Assembly (NCBI RefSeq): GCF_050107715.1
Contig: NZ_JBNILN010000015.1
Location: 20,771 to 84,770, forward strand
DNA from: Metabacillus_B sp050107715
Lineage (GTDB): Bacteria; Bacillota; Bacilli; Bacillales; Bacillaceae
Direction of reading: 5' to 3'
Length of the DNA: 64,000 nucleotides
Position 1 is the stretch's first letter. Each line of letters starts with the position of its first letter. The position numbers were made by a program, and so were the translations under genes. Below the pieces are notes generated by a model. That model saw only the letters and a list, made by a program, of their open reading frames with translations. It was not told where the DNA came from and did not search any database. Below are positions 1-8,247 of the stretch, one piece after another.

Positions 1-566
1 TCTTTGAATTGATTCCATCCGTTCAGCCGTTTCTTTTCATTGAAGGAAAAGGCGAGAATATTGTAAATTTCCGCATGCTCCGGAATGCTTTTGAAGGAAT
101 CAACAAAAGCAAAACCCGATTGGCTGTATTGTTTGGATGCCGCAAGCTGCAAATCTTTCAGTGAAACTTCAGGGTTCGCACTCACAAGCCGGTCCATTTC
201 TATTTCCAGCAATTCTCTGCCGCTTTGGGGTGTGTAGATAGCTTTTTCGCTGAACACCTCATAATAAAACTCCTGCTGTTCCAGCCATTCCAGTATACCT
301 TCAGCCTTTTCCCTGCCAATCGGTACAGAATGAAATAAATTGCCTTGCGGATCATGGATGGTCGCACCGTTGGCTCCAATAACCCAAGGCTTCAGACTGC
401 TGTCCCTAAAGATTTCAATAACGTCAAAATGAGCTCTGCCTGTGGCAATGATGACCTCAATTCCTTTATCTCCCGCTCTTTTTATAGCTTCAGCATTTTC
501 CTTGCTGATTTCACTTTTACTGTTTAAGAGTGTGCCGTCTAAATCGATCGCTGCAAGTTTAATCAT
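1..566 (-). CDS. ywpJ: Cof-type HAD phosphatase, YwpJ-like (3' end beyond window)
   Basis: Reading leftward from an ATG at 566, the product starts MIKLAAIDLDGTLLN, the DxDGT motif I of HAD hydrolases, followed by an IATGR motif II typical of the Cof subfamily, soluble phosphatases of sugar phosphates and similar small molecules. About 188 codons are visible and the reading frame is still open at base 1, so the C-terminal part, including the GDxxND motif, lies outside. The start codon overlaps the stop of the DeoR-type regulator by 4 bases, which indicates translational coupling. The order regulator-HAD resembles glcR-ywpJ of B. subtilis; the substrate is inferred only from that resemblance. 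Confidence 0.85.
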   Translation of the reverse strand, partial: MIKLAAIDLDGTLLNSKSEISKENAEAIKRAGDKGIEVIIATGRAHFDVIEIFRDSSLKPWVIGANGATIHDPQGNLFHSVPIGREKAEGILEWLEQQEFYYEVFSEKAIYTPQSGRELLEIEMDRLVSANPEVSLKDLQLAASKQYSQSGFAFVDSFKSIPEHAEIYNILAFSFNEKKRLNGWNQFK

Positions 567-1336
567 CCTGTTTCCTCCGCATCTGCAATCAGCAGTTCCA
601 CTTTGTGTTCATCCAGCCTCTCCAACATCTTTTTTGAGGGCTCTTTATCGGTAATGAGCATATCTATTTCTTTTAAGTCCGCAAATTTAAAAAAGTCGGT
701 ATGTTCCATTTTTGAATGGTCCGCAAGTACGATAACCTGAGCTGCCTGCAGCAGCATTTTTCTTTTCACCATTCCGTCTTCCTCATGGGCTATAGTCAGC
801 CCGCCTCCGGACAACCCAACTACTCCTATAAATGCTTTATCCACATGATATCTGGAAAGCTTATCCAAAACAGCAGCGCCGTATAAAAACCCATGTTCTT
901 TTTGAAGCTCTCCTCCAAGCAAATGGATCCTGACACCGCTTTTCGAAGCAAGAATTCCCGCTTGATGAACGGAATTGGTGATCAGGGTGCATTCTCCTTC
1001 GCTGATTTCTTCAGCGCATGCCTGTACAGTAGTTGAAGCGTCGAGGATGATGGTATCTCCTGCCTGAATGAGCGCCGCAGCTTTTTTCCCAATTCTTTTT
1101 TTCTCTGCAGAAACGTGATTCAGCCGGTTTGTATAATCTTTAATCACATGATGGGCGGATGGCAAAATGGCTCCGCCGCGGGTCCGAATAATCGATTGAA
1201 GCTCTTCAAGCTTTACAAGATCTCTTCTGGCTGTATCACGGGAAACTTGAAAGATTGAACATATTTGATCAACTGATATCCGCTTTTCCTTTTTTAGCAC
1301 ATCCAATATGGCTTTCAGCCGCTCTTCCTGATACAT
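563..1336 (-). CDS. glcR: DeoR-family repressor, GlcR-like
   Basis: A 257-residue DeoR-family regulator beginning MYQEERLKAIL. An N-terminal winged helix-turn-helix (about residues 15-45, with VSRDTARRDLVKLEE as recognition region) is followed by the RGGAI linker and the DeoRC sugar-phosphate sensor domain with LDASTTVQAC, ITNS, LLGG and ADHSK motifs. A second in-frame start lies 6 bases upstream (1342), but AAAGGCGG is 6 bases before 1336, so 1336 is preferred. It is coupled to the HAD gene downstream. Helically phased ATAAG repeats just upstream are a likely operator. The N-terminus and length match B. subtilis GlcR; the effector is not shown by the sequence. Confidence 0.85.
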   Translation of the reverse strand: MYQEERLKAILDVLKKEKRISVDQICSIFQVSRDTARRDLVKLEELQSIIRTRGGAILPSAHHVIKDYTNRLNHVSAEKKRIGKKAAALIQAGDTIILDASTTVQACAEEISEGECTLITNSVHQAGILASKSGVRIHLLGGELQKEHGFLYGAAVLDKLSRYHVDKAFIGVVGLSGGGLTIAHEEDGMVKRKMLLQAAQVIVLADHSKMEHTDFFKFADLKEIDMLITDKEPSKKMLERLDEHKVELLIADAEETG

Positions 1337-1350
1337 AACCATCCGCCTTT

Positions 1351-1386
1351 ATAAGCTTTTGTAAGTATTACATAAGTTATTATAAG
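1351..1386. promoter_or_regulatory. Four phased ATAAG repeats, candidate GlcR operator
   Basis: The pentamer (A/G)TAAG begins at 1351, 1361, 1372 and 1382, so copies are 10-11 bases apart and on one helix face. The block sits directly upstream of the regulator's ribosome site. DeoR-family proteins commonly bind direct repeats, so autoregulation is inferred. Confidence 0.45.
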
Positions 1387-1497
1387 TTTTATCCTTAAAG
1401 CATGCAATAAAAAATAAAAAACAAATCCAATTACATATTTTTTGTTTTTTGGGGTATGGATTGGCATAAGGAAATTTACTTGGGGGAGAGCTGTACA

Positions 1498-1719
1498 ATG
1501 AGGGAAACGACGATACAAGTAAAAGAAGCGCTGACAGAGGAGAAAATTCAAATGATTGAATCGCGCTTAGCGCAAACGGAAGGAATTGAACGTTCGCTGG
1601 TGGATGTCCAGTCCGGGAGTATTTGGGTGTCTTATAACGAAATGAAAATGGCTCCGGAATTAATTATGAAAGCCCTGAACGAGCATGGCATGGAAGCAGA
1701 GGAAATCCAGAACGCGTAA
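1498..1719 (+). CDS. Small HMA-like protein without metal-binding cysteines
   Basis: A 73-residue soluble protein starting MRETTIQVKEAL. The pattern of strand, helix (EEKIQMIESRLAQTEGIERS), strand (LVDVQSGSIWVSYNE), helix and strand looks like the ferredoxin-like fold of heavy-metal-associated domains. However, the CxxC metal site is absent and no cysteine is present at all, so metal transfer is unlikely. GGGGGAG about 10 bases before the ATG supports this start over an in-frame ATG at 1456. The gene is divergent from the glcR-like gene and followed by a strong bidirectional terminator. Function unknown. Confidence 0.7.
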   Translation: MRETTIQVKEALTEEKIQMIESRLAQTEGIERSLVDVQSGSIWVSYNEMKMAPELIMKALNEHGMEAEEIQNA

Positions 1720-1874
1720 CCGTGTAATATTGTTCTGCCTCCCAATTAGACAGGCTGCAGCCGTGCTGGCTGGATAGGCGGGTGCAAGAATGTGGCTCAA
1801 ATTCCACAAACCTGCCGACAGAATGATATCAGCCCCTTCACACACTTATGCTGAAACTTAAACATATCACCGGC

Positions 1875-1916
1875 AAAAAAAAAGACTCAGAGCATGCTCT
1901 GAGCTTTTTTATTTTC
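1875..1916. terminator. Bidirectional Rho-independent terminator
   Basis: An 18-base perfect palindrome (1886-1903, centre AGCATGCT) is flanked by an A run on the left and a T run on the right, so it can work for transcripts on either strand. Confidence 0.8.
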
Positions 1917-2247
1917 CCAGTGACCGAGGCTCTTTCCTTCCGCACGATCAATGATTCCCGCTGTGCAGGAATAGGGTTTTACTGGACTTGGCCACTTTAG
2001 AAGCAAGGCTTGCAAAGATGATCCAAAACAAATCATTGCTTGAACCTGTTACCTGTTTTGCAGCCTCGAGCAGCCGTGAAGCCCAGCCTTTCCCCACTGA
2101 TCCACCCCATGTTTCTCCAATTTGTAATAAAAGCAGCAGATTGAATTACACGCTCTCAGCTTCTTATCAAAATTTTTTTAAGCAACGGGAGGCTGTCACC
2201 CTCTCCAGTCCTTAATTTATGTGTACGAAACCGCTTCTACACAAAAT
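1917..2247. other. Intergenic stretch, no supported gene
   Basis: Open frames occur on both strands, but none has a start with a ribosome site. A minus-strand open frame of about 65 codons (roughly 2146 to 1950) begins after a stop with a run of leucines and reads like a soluble or amphipathic fragment; it has no usable start codon. It may be a gene remnant but I cannot assign it. Confidence 0.3.
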
Positions 2248-2270
2248 CCCCCCGGGTATCTGCCGGGGGG
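2248..2270 (-). terminator. GC-rich hairpin after galM
   Basis: CCCCCCGG (2248-2255) pairs with CCGGGGGG (2263-2270) around a 7-base loop. On the minus strand it is followed by ATTTTG, a short T run, consistent with a weak terminator for the galM gene. Confidence 0.6.
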
Positions 2271-2321
2271 TACTTTTCAGCTGTTTTTTTCAGCAGGATT
2301 TATCCTTCAAGCCCCTTCCGG

Positions 2322-3353
2322 TTATTCGGCTGAGAAGGCCCACTTCGTTTGAGCCCGGTATTCCTCCCCGCTTATTAATACAATGGAAGGAAACGTTTCG
2401 TGATGAACTGCATCCGGAGGCATCTGGGTTTCCAGGCAAACAGCCATATGCTTTTCTGCCCTTTTCCCCTCCTGAAGCACAATATCATTTCCCATGGAAT
2501 TGCTAGTATAGACAATGACAGCAGGCTGATCGGTTACCGCCCTCAGAAGTCTACCGCTGTTTTTCTCATAGAGCACCATTTCCTTTCCTTCATCCAGGAG
2601 AAAAGGATGGTCATACCCTCCCCCGGCAAGGCAAATCTGTTCATGACCTGAATGAATTCCATCAGCAAGCACTCTGCCATTGCGAAAATCGAAAACCGTT
2701 CCTTCCGTTTCCAAGGCTCTCCCGGTAGGCAGGGAATGGTCATTCAGCTCGAGAAAGTGTGCGCTCGGAAGCGTTAGCTGATGGCTAAGTACGGAGTCCT
2801 TTAAAGATCCGCTCAGGTTGAAGTATGTATGATTGGTCATGTTAAGAACCGTATCCCGGTCTGACTCTCCATAATAGGTTAAAATCAGCTCATTTTCCTC
2901 TGTAAGTTCATAACAAACCTTCAGTTTCAGATTCCCCGGGAACCCCTCTTCCCCATCCGGGCTTTCACAATAAAATTCCACACCAGATTCTGTTTGGCTA
3001 GAGGACCATACCCTGTGTGTTAACCCCTTTTCACCGCCGTGGAGATGGTTCCCCTCCTGATTTTTAGTAATTGAGAACGTTTCGTCACCAACAGGCAATT
3101 CACCGTTTCTAATTCTGCCGCCAACCCGGCCGACAATTGCACCAAAATAGGGAACTTTGCTTATGTAATCTTCCAATTGGCTGCAACCGAGCACAACGTT
3201 CTCGAGCGCTCCATTTCGGTCGGGTACAAGAATTCTGGTAATGGCACAGCCATATTCTATGCAGGTTACTTCCATCCCGCTGCTGTTTTGCATGGTATAC
3301 CTATATACGGGGCGGTTATTCAAATGCCCAAAAACGCTTTTCTCAACTTTCAT
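2322..3353 (-). CDS. galM: Aldose 1-epimerase (mutarotase)
   Basis: A 343-residue cytoplasmic aldose 1-epimerase, which interconverts alpha and beta anomers of galactose or glucose. Visible family motifs are GAIVGRVGGRI (about 70-80, normally GR.ANRI, here with a glycine in place of Asn), HGG near 100, NMTNHTYFNLSG near 170 containing the catalytic histidine region, and ETQMPPDA near the C-terminus next to the usual catalytic glutamate area. AAAGGAG lies 6 bases before the ATG. It stands alone between terminators, divergent from the dehydrogenase gene, so the pathway it serves is not shown locally. Confidence 0.9.
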   Translation of the reverse strand: MKVEKSVFGHLNNRPVYRYTMQNSSGMEVTCIEYGCAITRILVPDRNGALENVVLGCSQLEDYISKVPYFGAIVGRVGGRIRNGELPVGDETFSITKNQEGNHLHGGEKGLTHRVWSSSQTESGVEFYCESPDGEEGFPGNLKLKVCYELTEENELILTYYGESDRDTVLNMTNHTYFNLSGSLKDSVLSHQLTLPSAHFLELNDHSLPTGRALETEGTVFDFRNGRVLADGIHSGHEQICLAGGGYDHPFLLDEGKEMVLYEKNSGRLLRAVTDQPAVIVYTSNSMGNDIVLQEGKRAEKHMAVCLETQMPPDAVHHETFPSIVLISGEEYRAQTKWAFSAE

Positions 3354-3519
3354 GATGGACTCCTTTCAGCTGCTCCAGTCTTTTGCTAGATTGAGCATAA
3401 TCCTAATTCAGGTGATTGTAAAGAATTCAAATAACCATCTTTTGTCATAATTTCAGGGTTAGGGTTGGGTATACAGGGTATTAAAAAACTGTCTAACTAC
3501 TTAACTGGGAGAGTGAAAA

Positions 3520-4653
3520 ATGAAGGCCGTTACGTACCAAGGCAGTGAGAAAATTGAAGTTAAACAAGTTGAGGATGCTCGGATTCAGGAAAACACGGAT
3601 ATGATTGTGAAAATTACATCTACAGCCATTTGCGGTTCTGATTTGCATCTCTATCAAGGCAACATGCCAATAAATAAAGATTATGTCATCGGACACGAGC
3701 CGATGGGTATTGTCGAAGAGGTCGGTTCTGATGTAAGCAATGTAAAAAAAGGAGACAGGGTTGTCATCCCCTTCAATATTGGCTGCGGTACTTGCTTTTA
3801 CTGTGCCAATCAGATGGAAAGCCAATGCGATAACTCCAATCCGCTTGGTGAGCAAGGCGGGCTGTTTGGTTTCACAGAAATGTTCGGAGGGCATCCGGGA
3901 GGACAGGCCGAATACCTTCGAGTGCCATATGCTGATTTTACCTCTTTCGTCGTTCCTCCATCGTGTGAACGCGAGGATGAAGACCTCCTGTTTATGTCGG
4001 ACGTTCTTCCAACCGCGTATTGGAGTGTTGAGAATGCTGGAGTTAAAGCTGGCGATACCGTTATTGTTCTCGGCTGCGGACCGGTGGGACTGATGGCTCA
4101 GAAATTTGCAGCAATGGCAGGTGCTGAACGGGTCATTGCAGTGGACCAGCTGGACTACAGACTGAAAAAAGCAAAACAAATGAACCAGGTGGAAACTTTT
4201 GATTTTACTTCACAGGATGATGCAGGCTCTTATTTGCATGATTTTACGAATGGAGGAGCAGACGTTGTCATCGATTGTGTAGGTATGGACGGCAGAATGA
4301 CAGCGATGGAGAAGATTGGCCAAAAGCTGAACCTTCACGGCGGCAGCCTGGGCCCCATCCGGATTGCTTCTGAAGCAGTGCGCAAGTTTGGAACAATTCA
4401 GCTGACAGGAGTATACGGAGCTTCCTATAATGAATTTCCGCTTGGAGATATTTTCTCAAAAAACATTACGATGAAGACCGGACAGGCTCCCGTCATTCAT
4501 TTCATGCCAAGGCTGTATGATATGATTGAATCCGGGCAGCTCACTCCGTCAGAGATTGTATCCCATCAGATTCCGCTCGACGAAGCCTCACATGCCTACA
4601 GCATCTTCAATGAACATGAAGATGCCTGTGTAAAAGTTGTTCTAAAGCCATAA
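3520..4653 (+). CDS. Zinc-dependent alcohol dehydrogenase (MDR superfamily)
   Basis: A 377-residue medium-chain dehydrogenase. ICGSDLH near 38 and GHEPMG near 60 give catalytic zinc ligands; a C-X2-C-X2-C-X7-C cluster near 91-105 is the structural zinc lobe; GCGPVG near 180 is the NAD(P)-binding glycine motif. The insert around FGFTEMFGGHPGGQAEYLRVP is typical of the formaldehyde/threonine dehydrogenase-like branch. GGGAG precedes the ATG. It is a single-gene unit ending at a strong terminator. The exact alcohol or aldehyde substrate cannot be read from the sequence. Confidence 0.85.
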   Translation: MKAVTYQGSEKIEVKQVEDARIQENTDMIVKITSTAICGSDLHLYQGNMPINKDYVIGHEPMGIVEEVGSDVSNVKKGDRVVIPFNIGCGTCFYCANQMESQCDNSNPLGEQGGLFGFTEMFGGHPGGQAEYLRVPYADFTSFVVPPSCEREDEDLLFMSDVLPTAYWSVENAGVKAGDTVIVLGCGPVGLMAQKFAAMAGAERVIAVDQLDYRLKKAKQMNQVETFDFTSQDDAGSYLHDFTNGGADVVIDCVGMDGRMTAMEKIGQKLNLHGGSLGPIRIASEAVRKFGTIQLTGVYGASYNEFPLGDIFSKNITMKTGQAPVIHFMPRLYDMIESGQLTPSEIVSHQIPLDEASHAYSIFNEHEDACVKVVLKP

Positions 4654-4656
4654 TAA

Positions 4657-4690
4657 CAGGGCGATCCTATCCGGATCGCCCCATTTTTTT
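4657..4690 (+). terminator. Terminator after the alcohol dehydrogenase gene
   Basis: GGGCGATCC pairs with GGATCGCCC (4659-4682) and is followed by a T run. The stop codon of the convergent VanZ gene lies inside the hairpin. Confidence 0.85.
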
Positions 4691-5146
4691 CATTAGCAGA
4701 AACAGCAGGCAGCCTATACCACCGCCAAGCGTATTCAACAGCAAATCATCCACATCAAATACACCCAGGGCTAAGGAGAGCTGACTCCCTTCAAGCAGTA
4801 AACTAAAAAGAAAAGAAAGGAAAATCATCAGCCAGATATTCCTTAGCTTTTTCAGAAATACAGGCAATAAAAATCCAAAAGGAATAAATCCTGCTAAATT
4901 CCCCATAAGATTAGGGATGCTTAATCCCGGTCTGCTTTCGGCCACCATCAAATACCTTTTAACAGTAGAAAGCGGGACCATATTGCTGTAAGCCAGATTC
5001 TGCTTAACGGTGTCCTTGCTCAGACCCGCAATATGGCCCGGTGTATCTGCAAGCGGAATATCCTTAAACAGGATCAATTTGAGCAAAAACGCCAAGTATA
5101 TGATGAACGCTGCTGCCGCTACAGTTTTTATCTGTTTTTTTACCAT
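4667..5146 (-). CDS. VanZ-family membrane protein
   Basis: A 159-residue protein with about four hydrophobic segments (near 8-27, 80-100, 105-123 and 135-152). The motif NLMGNLAGFIPFGFLLP followed by LLLEGSQL and FDVDDLLLNTLGG is the signature of the VanZ/RDD-like membrane family; in glycopeptide resistance VanZ lowers teicoplanin susceptibility, but most Bacillus members have no known role. No partner resistance genes are nearby, so this should be read as a family call only. Confidence 0.85.
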   Translation of the reverse strand: MVKKQIKTVAAAAFIIYLAFLLKLILFKDIPLADTPGHIAGLSKDTVKQNLAYSNMVPLSTVKRYLMVAESRPGLSIPNLMGNLAGFIPFGFLLPVFLKKLRNIWLMIFLSFLFSLLLEGSQLSLALGVFDVDDLLLNTLGGGIGCLLFLLMKKMGRSG

Positions 5147-5685
5147 TGTTTATCAATCCAGCTTTCATTTGCGAATCTGTACCACATTCACCTATACTTC
5201 CCCTCTTATCCAGCATTGTAACCCTAACTTATCGGCGCTGCTAAATTTGACAGCCGATTTCAGCCAGCTGGCGTCCGCTGATAATCCTTGGACGGGCGGT
5301 AAGCTTTCTTACTGCTTTGCGGATGCGTTATCTTACCTGTCCCGCTGCTCTCAAGCTTAAAGTCTTACGTCTACCGCTCCAATCAATAGCTGTTAGTAAA
5401 ATAGCCAGCTTACTAAAATACTGTATCAGATTGTAAAAGAGAATAATAGAAGGATTTCCCGGTTTATAAAGACGCTCTTTAATCGAGATCGGGTATAATA
5501 CAAAATCAGAGTATAAGATTTCCCGGTAAGGCAGGGTGAAAAGCTCTTGCAGATTCCGGTTGCGCCTATCTCTTTGATAATTTTTCGCATTCCCACAACA
5601 TTCCATTGAAACCAACCCCCATAAATCGACATAATGAGGAGAAGCCATATATAAGTCTCGAATTCTATAAAGAATGGGTGAAACG
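5147..5685. other. Intergenic region upstream of mreBH
   Basis: Rich in short frames, including a 133-codon minus-strand frame that overlaps the mreBH start antisense; none has a convincing ribosome site or family match. It should carry the mreBH promoter. I could not place a clear -35/-10 pair. Confidence 0.3.
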
Positions 5686-6693
5686 ATGTTTTCTAATACT
5701 GAAATAGGAATTGATCTTGGAACAGCCAATATATTGGTTTACACGAAAAATAAAGGGATTGTGTTAAATGAACCGTCCGTAGTTGCCATTGATACTGAAA
5801 CAAAAAATGTGCTTGCAGTCGGTGCCGAGGCAAAAAGCATGATCGGGAAAACCCCCGGCAAAATTGTAGCCATCCGTCCATTGAAAGATGGAGTTATTGC
5901 TGATTATGATGTCACAACAGAAATGCTAAAACAAATTATGAAAAAGGCTGGCAAACAGCTCGGTTTTTCAATTAGAAAGCCTAGTGTAGTTGTCTGCACT
6001 CCATCCGGTTCCACTTCCGTCGAACGCCGTGCCATCCATGATGCGGTTAAAAACTGTGGCGCAAAGCATGTTCATTTGATCGAAGAACCTGTTGCCGCAG
6101 CGATTGGAGCGGACCTCCCGGTAGCTGAGCCTGTTGCCAATGTGGTTGTAGATATCGGAGGAGGCACAACGGAGGTTGCGATTATATCATTTGGAGGAAT
6201 CGTTTCCTGCCACTCGATCAGAATTGGCGGAGATCAGCTGGATGAGGATATCGTGACATACGTCCGAAAAAAATACAATTTGCTAATCGGAGAACGCACA
6301 GCCGAGCAAATAAAAATTGAAATTGGCTATGCTTTGACCGATCATGAGGAAATTACGATGGAAGTACGCGGGCGTGATCTCGTAACCGGTCTGCCTAAAA
6401 CCATTGAGCTTCGTTCCACTGAAATTCAGCAGGCGATGAAAGAATCCTTGTTGCACATTCTCGAAGCAATCCGGGCCACTCTCGAAGATTGCCCGCCTGA
6501 ACTAAGCGGAGATATTGTGGATCGCGGAGTCATTTTAACCGGGGGAGGAGCTCTTCTTAACGGAATGCAGGATTGGCTCAGCAACGAGATCGTCGTTCCT
6601 GTCCATCTGGCACCGAACCCTCTTGAATCAGTAGCGATTGGAACCGGGCGTTCTCTTTCTGTTATTGATCAGCTCCAAAAAGCAGCTAAATAA
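5686..6693 (+). CDS. mreBH: MreB-like actin homologue MreBH
   Basis: A 335-residue bacterial actin that guides sidewall peptidoglycan enzymes on the inner face of the membrane. Motifs are IGIDLGTANILVY (phosphate 1), VVVDIGGGTTEVAIIS (phosphate 2), LIEEPVAAAIGADL, and GVILTGGGALLNG (adenosine region). The protein resembles B. subtilis MreBH rather than MreB or Mbl in its N-terminus (MFSNTEIGIDLGTAN) and its solitary location, without mreCD. The start at 5686 fits the family; an in-frame ATG at 5674 would add four residues. A terminator follows directly. In B. subtilis mreBH is under SigI, but no matching promoter was found here. Confidence 0.88.
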   Translation: MFSNTEIGIDLGTANILVYTKNKGIVLNEPSVVAIDTETKNVLAVGAEAKSMIGKTPGKIVAIRPLKDGVIADYDVTTEMLKQIMKKAGKQLGFSIRKPSVVVCTPSGSTSVERRAIHDAVKNCGAKHVHLIEEPVAAAIGADLPVAEPVANVVVDIGGGTTEVAIISFGGIVSCHSIRIGGDQLDEDIVTYVRKKYNLLIGERTAEQIKIEIGYALTDHEEITMEVRGRDLVTGLPKTIELRSTEIQQAMKESLLHILEAIRATLEDCPPELSGDIVDRGVILTGGGALLNGMQDWLSNEIVVPVHLAPNPLESVAIGTGRSLSVIDQLQKAAK

Positions 6694-6699
6694 ACAGAG

Positions 6700-6728
6700 T
6701 CTAAAACCCTGCTTCTGCAGGGTTTTTA
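6700..6728 (+). terminator. Terminator after mreBH
   Basis: AAACCCTGC and GCAGGGTTT form a stem with a short TTCT loop and end in a T run. Confidence 0.8.
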
Positions 6729-6943
6729 CGTACTTAAGAGTGGCCTGCGAAGCTCCGGGACCTCCACGCATGATCAGTGCAAATATGTGATTCCGCTATC
6801 TTTATTATCAGCTCATTACCGGAATAGACTGCCTCGTTACGTCATGGGGATTGCTTATTATGAAGAGACGATTAGCTTTTTTTGTTCACTTTAAACTGAT
6901 CCTCCTTTTAATCATGCAAAATTGGCGAATTAACACATTTTTT

Positions 6944-7058
6944 GTCGAAAAGTCGATATATAAAAATAATAGCCGATATAACAAAATAATAGCCGATATA
7001 TAGAAATTTCGGCCGATAAATGAAATAATCGGTCGATATGATATGATTTACGGTCGAT
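6944..7058. repeat. 20-bp-phased GGYCGAT array, short copy
   Basis: Six boxes of the form (A/G)G(T/C)CGAT end at 6957, 6977, 6997, 7017, 7037 and 7058, so the spacing is 20, 20, 20, 20 and 21 bases. The 13-base spacers are AT-rich and differ from one another; only the box and the period are kept. A degenerate GTCGAA precedes the first box. The same box, orientation and period recur in the longer array near 17.6-17.9 kb, which shows this is a family and not chance. Confidence 0.85.
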
Positions 7059-7400
7059 ATCCTGAAGATTCGCCCCTCGCTGCAGCTTAAAAAGCCTTAT
7101 TAATAGCCAAAACTGAGCATTTTTAAGGAAAATGAATAAGCTTGCATGCATGAGCGGGCCATATAAGCTCAAAAATGCAATCTTAGAGATGTTATAAATG
7201 CCATCAATGGCCGCACAAATCTAATTTCAAAAAGTTCAGGCGATGCACCTGCTTTTAAGGGGTGCCTGCATCCTTTGCATTGCCGTGAAAGAGTATGCTT
7301 TTGTGCAGGAGAGTACAGGCACCGTTCCATGGCCATTTATACCTGATAGATAGTAAGGGCAAATCACCACTTAGTCATTCCATAAATAGGTTTAGCTTCT
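7059..7400. other. Intergenic stretch before ytvA
   Basis: No gene with a ribosome site on either strand. The part after the repeat array holds scattered GC-rich segments of unknown role and leads into the sigma-B-type promoter of ytvA. Confidence 0.4.
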
Positions 7401-7425
7401 GTTTAAGTAATATAATTTAGGGAAT
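7401..7425 (+). promoter_or_regulatory. Sigma-B-type promoter upstream of ytvA
   Basis: GTTTAA at 7401-7406 and GGGAAT at 7420-7425 are separated by 13 bases, a full match to the sigma-B consensus GTTTAA-N12-15-GGGWAT. It lies 33 bases before the ytvA start. YtvA activates the sigma-B stress pathway in B. subtilis, so a feedback loop is inferred. Confidence 0.7.
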
Positions 7426-7458
7426 AAACATGGTAGAAAATGTCGGGGGGAAAGGTTT

Positions 7459-8211
7459 TTGGAGAACATATTGATAAACAATGAATTAATAAAAAAAGCG
7501 ATGGACTCTGCACATATTGGCATATCGATTACGGACCCGTCCTTATCGGATAATCCCCTTGTTTACGTAAATGATGGGTTTATTAAAATGACCGGTTATT
7601 CGTCTGATGAAGCAATCGGGAAAAACTGCCGCTTTCTTCAAGGTAAAGAAACCAGTTCAAGAACGGTCAGCAGAATTAGAGAATCGCTTAAAAACGAAAA
7701 GCCTTTTTTGACAGAAATATATAACTACCGTAAGAACGGCACCGCTTTTTGGAACGAGCTTCATATTGAGCCCGTTTTCATCGAAAGTGAGCAAAAGACG
7801 TATTTTATTGGTATCCAAAAGGATATCACAAAGCAGAGAGAATACCTGGATAAAATATCTGAGCTTTCCACTCCCATTGTGCCTATAAATGATCATTTGT
7901 CCGTACTCCCCTTGATTGGAGAACTGACTGTTAAACGATCAGAGGAACTTATTAATACAGTGTCCTCTTATGCCGCCCAATCGGGTGATCAGGCAATCAT
8001 CGTCGATCTTTCAGGCTTGATTAAAGTGGAGAAGGATGAAGTAGCCAGACTGCTCAAACTATATAGCGTTTTAAATATGATGGGAACTGAGCTTATTCTC
8101 ACAGGAGTGACTCCTTTGCTTATTCTTGAAACCAGTACAGATTTGATTGCAGAGCTTTCCGGAATTCGTACTTATATGAATGTTAAGCAGGCGATTAAAG
8201 CATTTAATTAA
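7459..8211 (+). CDS. ytvA: LOV-STAS blue-light receptor YtvA
   Basis: A 250-residue soluble photoreceptor. A PAS/LOV domain covers about residues 10-128 and contains GKNCRFLQG, with Cys57 equivalent to the FMN-adduct cysteine (C62) of B. subtilis YtvA, plus conserved NYRKNGTAFWNELHI and YFIGIQKDITKQ. A linker helix leads to a C-terminal STAS domain (about 145-250, IIVDLSGL), as in stressosome RsbR proteins. It signals blue light to the sigma-B general stress pathway. The start is TTG at 7459; another TTG at 7471 with GGAG 6 bases upstream is an alternative. A sigma-B-type promoter precedes it. Confidence 0.92.
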   Translation: MENILINNELIKKAMDSAHIGISITDPSLSDNPLVYVNDGFIKMTGYSSDEAIGKNCRFLQGKETSSRTVSRIRESLKNEKPFLTEIYNYRKNGTAFWNELHIEPVFIESEQKTYFIGIQKDITKQREYLDKISELSTPIVPINDHLSVLPLIGELTVKRSEELINTVSSYAAQSGDQAIIVDLSGLIKVEKDEVARLLKLYSVLNMMGTELILTGVTPLLILETSTDLIAELSGIRTYMNVKQAIKAFN

Positions 8212-8240
8212 ACAGCCCCCTATTTCAAGGGGGCTGTTTC
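8211..8240 (+). terminator. Terminator between ytvA and the lyase gene
   Basis: AACAGCCCCC pairs with GGGGGCTGTT around an 8-base loop (8211-8238). The genes converge, and the A/T flanks are short, so it may serve both. Confidence 0.7.
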
Positions 8241-8247
8241 CATCGGG

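Noticed and set aside
1988..2215. A 75-codon plus-strand frame after the first terminator.
   Set aside because: No ribosome site and no recognisable fold; the opposite strand has an equally open frame, so neither is convincing.
5615..5662. A SigI promoter for mreBH, from ACCCCC at 5615 and CGAA at 5659.
   Set aside because: The elements are about 38 bases apart, far more than the SigI spacing allows.
5328..5729. A 133-codon minus-strand frame before and across the mreBH start.
   Set aside because: No ribosome site or family match, and it overlaps the mreBH start antisense.
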